Positions 17,250 to 22,303 of a DNA stretch of 22,303 nt are shown in pieces. The position numbers and the translations under genes are program-made. Source of the DNA: Chara braunii (Eukaryota; Streptophyta; Charophyceae; Charales; Characeae); NCBI GenBank assembly GCA_003427395.1, contig BFEA01000427.1, positions 264,608 through 286,910 of the forward strand, given 5' to 3'. Position 1 is the stretch's first letter, and each line of letters opens with the position of its first letter. The notes under the pieces are model-generated. The model saw nothing but the letters and a program-made list of their open reading frames with translations, was not told the origin of the DNA and did no database searches.

Positions 17250-18627
17250 TCTTTCGAGATTTATCTTTTCGACCTCCACGACCCCTACTCACGAATGAAA
17301 AAGCCGCGATACTCTTGAAAGAGGGGGTGTCGTTTCAACCCCGAACCAGGGAATATCGGTGGGGACCGAGGGAACTAACACAGGCCTTTTCGGTAGAACC
17401 CTCAGCCGAACCCGAACTGAACAGTGACAGTGACATGGAAAGCGAGCCGATGAGTCCGACGGACAGTCAACTTATTGCGACTGTCCTTTCGGCAAAGACC
17501 GACAACTCTTTGTTTGGGGCCTCGCCCGATGCCAGCGCGGCGGTCCCCATGGTTACGACGACGGTCTCCCTTCCTAGGGGAACCGTAGAAGTTCAGTTAC
17601 CAGCCCGTGTTCCGGATGAATACAAACGTCTCCTCCTGGCGGTTATACGGGCCTATCCTGAGGCCGTCTGTATTCAGGACCACGACATAGGGCTAACCCC
17701 TTTGATACAGCACGCGATTGATATCGGGGATCACGCCCCGATACATTGCCGACCGTACCAATATTCCCTTAAAGAAAGACAACTGGCGTTGGAAAGGGTA
17801 CGGGAATTCGAGCGGTTGGGGTGGGTCGAACCATCGCTGGGACCGTGGTCTTTTCCCGTGGTCCTCGTGCCAAAACGAAATGGTTCGGTCCGGTTATGTA
17901 TCGACTACTGAAAATTGACCGCTATCACTACCAAAGATGTGTATCCCTTGCCGCGAATCGACGATTTATTAGATGCTGTCGGGTCCGCTCGAGTCTTTTC
18001 CAAGTTCGATATCCGACACGGTTTTCACCATGTCGCAGTCCGACCGGAAGACCGACCCAAAACCGCTTTTGTCCTATTTGAGGGCANAGTCTTTTCCAAG
18101 TTCGATATCCGACACGGTTTTCACCATGTCGCAGTCCGACCGGAAGACCGACCCAAAACCGCTTTTGTCCTATTTGAGGGCANGTGGNAATGGGTCCGNT
18201 GTCCNATGGGAATTTGTAANGNCNNTNCNANGTTTCAGCNGGCCATGAATATGGCCTTCGCTGAGTTCGTTAACAAAACCCGACTAACCCAGCCCCTGAT
18301 CAATTTCTGCGTGATTGTGTACATGGATGATATTTTGGTCTTTTAAAAAACACACGAGTACCACGTGGAACACATTGAGTGGGTTTTGCATGCACTAAAA
18401 GATGCGGGGTTCAAAGTGGCCTTGAAGAAAAGCGAGTTCTTCTTGTCGGAGATCTCATTCTTGGGGTACATCGTCACGGTCGATGGACTAAAACCGGATC
18501 CGATGAGTGTGGCAGCAGTTCAAGAAGCCCCGGCGCCGGTCACACTCACCCAGGTTCGGGCTTTTTCATCAAGGGGTTCGCCGGTGTAGCGAAGCCCCTA
18601 ACGAACCTGCTAAAGAAAGAGGAGTAG
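17250..18627 (+). pseudogene. pol: Reverse transcriptase of element 2, broken
   Basis: Homology to element 1 starts near DLSFRPPRPLLT (about 17256). The N-terminal extension is acidic (SDSDMESEP). The RT shows HAIDIGDHAPIHCRPY, GWVEPSLGPWSFPVVLVPK, motif A KFDIRHGFHH with Asp 18008-18010, and YMDD at 18320-18331. Stops: TGA 17909 (CAA in element 1), TAA 18344 (TCC in element 1) and TAG 18625 (CAG in element 1). A 28-base deletion near 18560 removes the FLGLASYYQR segment and shifts the frame. The stretch 18087-18240 holds 13 Ns. Upstream of 17250 the frame stays open through the TTCG satellite, which gives a satellite-encoded S-F-V-R leader; this is probably chance. Confidence 0.87.
17992..18240 (+). 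other. Exact 95-bp duplication and 13 undetermined bases
   Basis: Bases 17992-18086 and 18088-18182 are identical over 95 bases, each copy followed by an N (18087, 18183). Eleven more Ns lie at 18188-18240. The duplication would repeat RT motif A in frame (32 codons). Element 1 has one copy. The exact identity and the Ns point to an assembly or gap-filling error. Confidence 0.9.
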
Positions 18628-19200
18628 TTGATCTGGACGCCAAAATGCGGAGCGGCGTTTCAGGCATTGAAGGAGGCTCTGACATCTGCTCCTGTGTTGG
18701 CGCGTCCCGACCCGACAAGACCGTTCGCACTGTACATCGACTGGCAGCCGCAGACGATATCGGCGGTGCTGACTCAGCACGGGGTGGACGGAAGGGAACA
18801 CGTCATTGAGTATGCGTCCAAGACGCTGAGCCAGGCGCAGGCTAATTACGAAGCGTGCAAAGGCGAATGCCTGGCGGTGCTGTGGGGGATTCAGCATTTC
18901 CGACCATATCTTTACGGCCAGAAATTCGTGCTGGTAACGGATCATCAGCCGCTGCTGTCCCTACGCAACAACACGGACTACATGGGGACGCTGGGAAGGT
19001 GGGCGGTGCGTCTGCAGGACTATGACTTCGACATCCGCCACCGTGCCACGCGGCAGCATGGCAACGCCGATGGATTGACGTGCCTCCTGCTGCCCAACAA
19101 GTGTCCCGCCAACGAGCGACTCATTCCGTGGAGGCCAGAAGCCGCCGCGACGAAACCGCGCTACGGGGAGCTACACGTGCTGCGCAAGGACGACGCCTGA
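18628..19200 (+). CDS. pol: RNase H of element 2
   Basis: Open from just after TAG 18625 to TGA 19198, about 190 codons; originally the C-terminal part of the RT polyprotein, so it has no start of its own. All three expected acidic positions are seen: YIDWQPQTISAV with Asp at 18739-18741, YEACKGECLAV with Glu, and VTDHQPLLSL with Asp. It keeps the Asp that element 1 has changed to Asn. The tail is basic and polar. It ends seven bases before the next ATG (19208), whereas in element 1 the two frames overlap. The domain is intact but detached from RT by upstream breaks. Confidence 0.8.
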   Translation: MIWTPKCGAAFQALKEALTSAPVLARPDPTRPFALYIDWQPQTISAVLTQHGVDGREHVIEYASKTLSQAQANYEACKGECLAVLWGIQHFRPYLYGQKFVLVTDHQPLLSLRNNTDYMGTLGRWAVRLQDYDFDIRHRATRQHGNADGLTCLLLPNKCPANERLIPWRPEAAATKPRYGELHVLRKDDA

Positions 19201-19207
19201 GTCCGGA

Positions 19208-20953
19208 ATGGAGGTTTCGCCGGAGATGGCAAACGCTATCTCTTTGCCCTCATCCAACTCCCTCGCTCTCTCATCTAGTCCCTACTCGTCCCTTGAAACA
19301 CATCTAAGTCCCTGTTTCTTCTGTACCTTGCCTATGGTCCCGGACCAAGAAAGGTCACATCCGGGAGGTCCCAGTTTTCTTTTGTGAGTGCAGTGTAGTC
19401 AGTGTCAAGCGGTCCAATCCCACGGACAATGCGTTAGGTACCGAAGTGAAAAGACGTGGGTCTGTCCCAACTGCAGAACGAACCAAGTCCCTACTGAGAA
19501 ACGGTATCTGGACGCACGGACCGCCGACGGATTCGCGCCAAGTGCCCGCCTGGCAGAAGTCTGGACGGACCTTCTGTTGCTACGGAGGCTGTCAGGCGAC
19601 TCGCTGTCAGAACTTACCAAAGCCGGGCGGCGGAGAGTCACGGAGCGGGCGCAGGACTATTGCTGGCATGGACAGAAGTCACAAAAACGAAAAGTCGATG
19701 ATGGCGGAGGGACTAGCTGGTTGACGGTTCCGCACCCTTTCGCTAGGTTCGATTGGGCACGAGCCGCTCATGAAGAGGATGCGGTCCATTTCGCGGTCAA
19801 GTACACGGAAAAAACCATCGAGAAGAATGGATGGTACTGGTCGGGAATTCGGGAAGATGTGAAATACATCGTCCAGAATTGCCCGGCCTGCACGGCGGAC
19901 AAGGCGCCAGTACAGATGCCTCGAACGATGGTGCCTACTCGTGTAGAGCGCCCCTTTGAGAGGGTTAGCATCGACACGATGGATATCAACGTTCCGACAG
20001 GTCCCGTCGATCAGGGAGAGCTCAATGTTCTTTTAGTGGTCGTCGATCATTTTTTGAAATGGATCGAGGCGTACCCTATAACCAGCCGGAATTCGCAGGA
20101 GGTAGCCTGGTACGTAAACCGATTTTTGTGCATGCATTTAGACGTAGAAGAGGTACACATGGACAATGGGTCGGAATTTCAAGGCGAAGTAGAACGTCAC
20201 CTAGTCAGGGCAGACGTTAAGATTATTTACTCGTCGGGGCATTGGCCTCAAGCCAATGGCCTGGTAAAGAATGCCAACCGACTGATTAAGACCGCTCTTA
20301 GACGGAATATCACTGCGGGAGATACCCAGCCCTGGCCTGTCATTGTCGACCACATTTTGGCTACCCCACACGGTAGTACTGGGGTGTCCCCCTTCCAACT
20401 GAGAACCAATAGTGTCCCTCGGGTGCAGTTGTCCCCCTTGGTAGGTACAGAAGCTAGAGCAACACGGGCCCAGCACAGAGATAAGGCCCGCCAATACATG
20501 GACTTAAGGGCTAGGGCCTATCCCCTGTTAGCTCGCCGGTGACAGCGGGCCGTAGATCGGACGCATCAATGGCATATCCGCGATTATGAGAGCCGACATG
20601 CGTCCGCGGGACCACTTCCTCGCTATAAAATTGAGGACTTGGTGCAGGTACGGAAATCCGCGCGCTCCTCCAAGATTCACCCGCACTACACAGGCATTTA
20701 CGAGGTAACGGAAGTTGGCGCACAGGGACAGCACTCCGTGAAGCTGATTCCCCGTCACAACTCCCAGGCCCGACCGCTGACACGGCACGCTGCCGCGCTC
20801 CGGCCCTTCCAGCCATCGCTAGGCCCCATACAGACCCCCGCTCCTGCGAGATCATCCTCTCTTTCTTCGTCTTCCTCCTCTTCCCGATCTGCCTCGTCCA
20901 TTGGTGCTGAGAGTTTCAGGGAGCAGGATGAACCATCGCCAGCCGGAGCATGA
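19208..20953 (+). pseudogene. pol: PHD finger-integrase protein of element 2, broken
   Basis: One frame from ATG 19208 (MEVSPEMANA) to TGA 20951, about 581 codons. After a Ser-rich leader the PHD finger spans 19313-19474: CFFC, 23 residues, CSQC, H-x2-C, CPNC; all eight ligands are present, but TGA 19385 (TGG in element 1) lies between the first two pairs. Then come a linker, the H2C2 segment ending NCPAC (about 19878-19892), and the core with SIDTMD and MDNGSEF. The third acidic residue is lost: codon 20267-20269 is AAG (Lys) where element 1 has GAA. Twelve bases (VYQA) are missing near 20360. TGA 20540 (CAA in element 1) precedes the GPY/F-like tail (HPHYTGIYEV) and the Ser-rich end. So it would be inactive even without the stops. 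Confidence 0.87.
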
Positions 20954-21476
20954 GCCCCTCGAGCATTTCCAGAAGCCGCTTGCAGATCGCTTGTTGCAGC
21001 ATCAGTTCAATGAGGAAAGGCAGTTGCGGTACGACATTCAGCAGGTGAACGTGCCAGCGCCCGGGGTTGTTGATCTGGCGGCATACTCGTTACTTTGCGA
21101 TCGACTTACGTATGCGGGGGTGTACGTGGACGTGACGCAGTTGCCTGGGCAGGAGACGACTCGAGTGTTCATCGAGTTCCGCGCGGTCCAGGTGGCACCC
21201 GACTTCGTGCATAGCGTCGCCACCTTTATCGGCGACTTAACGATCCTGCCACCGCCGAGTCAGGAGCTGGCGCGAAGTTTTGTGCGCGAGTACGCGGTGC
21301 AGGCGGCCAGATCGGTGGCCAGAGTGCAAGGACGGGGGGGACACCGATTCGCAACCCACGAAACGCTGCTGCGCAGCGCAGAGGACGGACCGATCTCGTT
21401 GGTGCCGCAGCTCCCCGCACTTCTTCCTCCCGCTGCCCCTCTCAACTTCCAAGCTCTTCCCCCTGCCCCGTACTAA
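20928..21476 (+). CDS. Accessory ORF A of element 2, intact, unknown function
   Basis: Starts at ATG 20928 (MNHRQPEHEP), overlapping the integrase end by 26 bases, the same as in element 1; the frame is open 27 bases further up but without an ATG. It runs 182 codons to TAA 21474. Conserved with element 1: LEHFQ near the start, VNVP, YAGVYVDV, ETTRVFIEF, FVHSVATFIGDLT, REYAVQAAR, and a Pro-rich tail. In the 21 codons of the YVDV-FIEF stretch, six differences from element 1 are silent and four change the residue, more silent than expected without selection. No membrane segment or known domain is seen. It may be a structural, silencing-related or envelope-like accessory protein; the sequence does not decide. 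Confidence 0.72.
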   Translation: MNHRQPEHEPLEHFQKPLADRLLQHQFNEERQLRYDIQQVNVPAPGVVDLAAYSLLCDRLTYAGVYVDVTQLPGQETTRVFIEFRAVQVAPDFVHSVATFIGDLTILPPPSQELARSFVREYAVQAARSVARVQGRGGHRFATHETLLRSAEDGPISLVPQLPALLPPAAPLNFQALPPAPY

Positions 21477-22303
21477 ATGCCTCCCTTCTTCTCTTACACC
21501 ACTATCCCCTATCAACTCACGGAGGGCCCTTATCCTATGCGTGAGTTCTCGGAGTATCTGGTGGAGCTAACTGACGTGGAACCGCTGCCCTTCGCAGACG
21601 AAGACGCATGGGAGTTGCACCGTGCGCTGTACAAGTCGGTGGCGTTGGGGATGTTCCGATTCTTCGTGGATCACGAAGACCACTGCATCGGGGAGCACTT
21701 CGTCGTCTACTACGTCATCACACGGCCCAAGCCGGCGCAGAAGGAGGGGACGGTGGCGCTGTACCCATTCGCCCAGCTCCAGACGATCGATCCGGGATTG
21801 TTGGAGCTCATACATCTTGAGCTCCTCTCCATTGCGCAAGTGATCGCGAGCGAGGAAGAGGAGATTAAGCCACGATTGCGGACGGCGATGGCCCCGCGGA
21901 GAACGTACAACGGGGTCGTCATCCCGGATTACATTGCGCAGCGCGCGGAGAGGTTGGAGGACTTCCCGGAGGAAAAGCCGTTGCGGCCTCCCTCATCGTA
22001 TCCCCGACCGGCGCCACCCAAGGCCCCCAAAAAGACCCCGAAGAGGAAGAGACGCCACCCATCGCGAGGAGCGCAAGGCAGCAAAATCGGTGGCGGCGAG
22101 GAGGTGATTCAGCCCGCGCATACGCGAAATCTTGACCCCGCGCCTGGGAGTGCGGCGACGCTCGTTAAGGCGACTGTCGTGCCATCGCCACCCTTCCCGC
22201 GCGTGCCTGATCTCAATCTTGATGGAGCCGGGCCATCAGCAGCAGCAGCAGCCGGGGGAGGAAGCCGAATGGGAATACCGGATCCCATATCCAGACCCCC
22301 CGT
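21477..22303 (+). CDS. Accessory ORF B of element 2, open to window end
   Basis: ATG 21477 abuts the TAA of ORF A. The frame is open without a stop for 275 codons to the right edge, so the end is not seen. Conserved part: FFSYTT, FSEYLVEL, DAWELHR, YYVITRP, GTVALYPF, LLELIH, LLSIAQVIASEEE. The YYVITRP-KPAQKEG strand and loop is complete here, unlike element 1. A basic cluster (KKTPKRKRRHP, about 22031-22061) looks like a nuclear localisation signal, followed by a Pro/Gly/Ala-rich tail. No family is recognised. It has the fewest defects of any ORF in the window, which suggests this copy is not very old or that ORF B was selected strongly. Confidence 0.7.
   Translation, partial: MPPFFSYTTIPYQLTEGPYPMREFSEYLVELTDVEPLPFADEDAWELHRALYKSVALGMFRFFVDHEDHCIGEHFVVYYVITRPKPAQKEGTVALYPFAQLQTIDPGLLELIHLELLSIAQVIASEEEEIKPRLRTAMAPRRTYNGVVIPDYIAQRAERLEDFPEEKPLRPPSSYPRPAPPKAPKKTPKRKRRHPSRGAQGSKIGGGEEVIQPAHTRNLDPAPGSAATLVKATVVPSPPFPRVPDLNLDGAGPSAAAAAGGGSRMGIPDPISRPP
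22222..22303 (+). CDS. Start of accessory ORF C of element 2, cut by window end
   Basis: ATG 22222 lies inside ORF B, one frame off, in the same sequence context (CTTGATGGAGCC) as ATG 9062 of element 1. The 27 codons seen give MEPGHQQQQQPGEEAEWEY, similar to MEPAHQHQQEEEWEEY of element 1. The frame is open to the edge. Confidence 0.6.
   Translation, partial: MEPGHQQQQQPGEEAEWEYRIPYPDPP

Larger units (their letters stand above)
17246..22303 (+). mobile_element. Ty3/gypsy-type retrotransposon, element 2, 5'-truncated
   Basis: Same family as element 1, similar along the whole pol and accessory region but clearly diverged. It begins inside the region before RT, directly after the satellite's (TTCG)n block; gag, protease, PBS and 5' LTR are missing. 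It runs beyond the right edge. It carries five in-frame stops, a 28-bp deletion in RT, a 12-bp in-frame deletion in integrase and undetermined bases. ORFs A and B are undamaged as far as seen. Confidence 0.88.

Noticed and set aside
16027-17298. Reading frames rich in S-F-V-R repeats (for example 16633-17298)
   Set aside because: A TTCG tetranucleotide reads as a four-residue repeat in every frame; the frames end at random in the conserved blocks.

Overview
The window reads as nuclear DNA of a green plant or streptophyte alga, dominated by decayed LTR retrotransposons. The clearest sign is a primer-binding site at 393 of the plant initiator-tRNA-Met type, 5' of a gag-pol region. No host gene can be recognised. 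The species is not determined; a repeat-rich charophyte or bryophyte genome would fit, but that is a guess.

Region 1 (1 to about 10180): a Ty3/gypsy-type element on the + strand. In order it holds an LTR/leader remnant, PBS, gag with a CCHC knuckle, aspartic protease, reverse transcriptase, RNase H, a PHD-type C4HC3 zinc finger, integrase with a GPY/F-like tail, and then three further sense-strand ORFs (called A, B and C here). It carries many stops and frameshifts. A segment of about 620 bp (end of RNase H plus PHD finger) is present in three diverged tandem copies.

Region 2 (about 10180 to 17245): about 7 kb without a supportable protein gene. It holds a TATA/CCAAT/heat-shock-like promoter candidate (possibly LTR U3), a (CT)38 tract, A/T microsatellites, at least five A-tailed or T-headed short repeats sharing a GCTCC...GGAGC hairpin, overlapping palindromes, and a four-unit compound satellite whose variable part is (TTCG)n-rich.

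Region 3 (about 17246 to 22303, running off the end): a second, 5'-truncated copy of the same retrotransposon family, joined directly to the TTCG satellite. It keeps RT, RNase H, one PHD finger, integrase, ORF A, ORF B and the start of ORF C, in the same order and with the same ORF overlaps as region 1. One part of its RT has 13 undetermined bases and an exact 95-bp duplication that looks like an assembly or base-calling fault.

Comparing the two copies gives the main result. A PHD finger sits between RNase H and integrase in both, and three unrecognised ORFs after integrase are conserved in sequence and in junction geometry: a 26-nt overlap of integrase with A, a TAA-ATG abutment of A and B, and an out-of-frame start of C inside B. 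Gag, protease, RT, RNase H and integrase would make and insert the DNA copy. The PHD finger could guide integration through chromatin. The roles of A, B and C are unknown. Nine of 13 stop codons that can be compared are single C-to-T or G-to-A changes, as expected for methylated, silenced transposon DNA.
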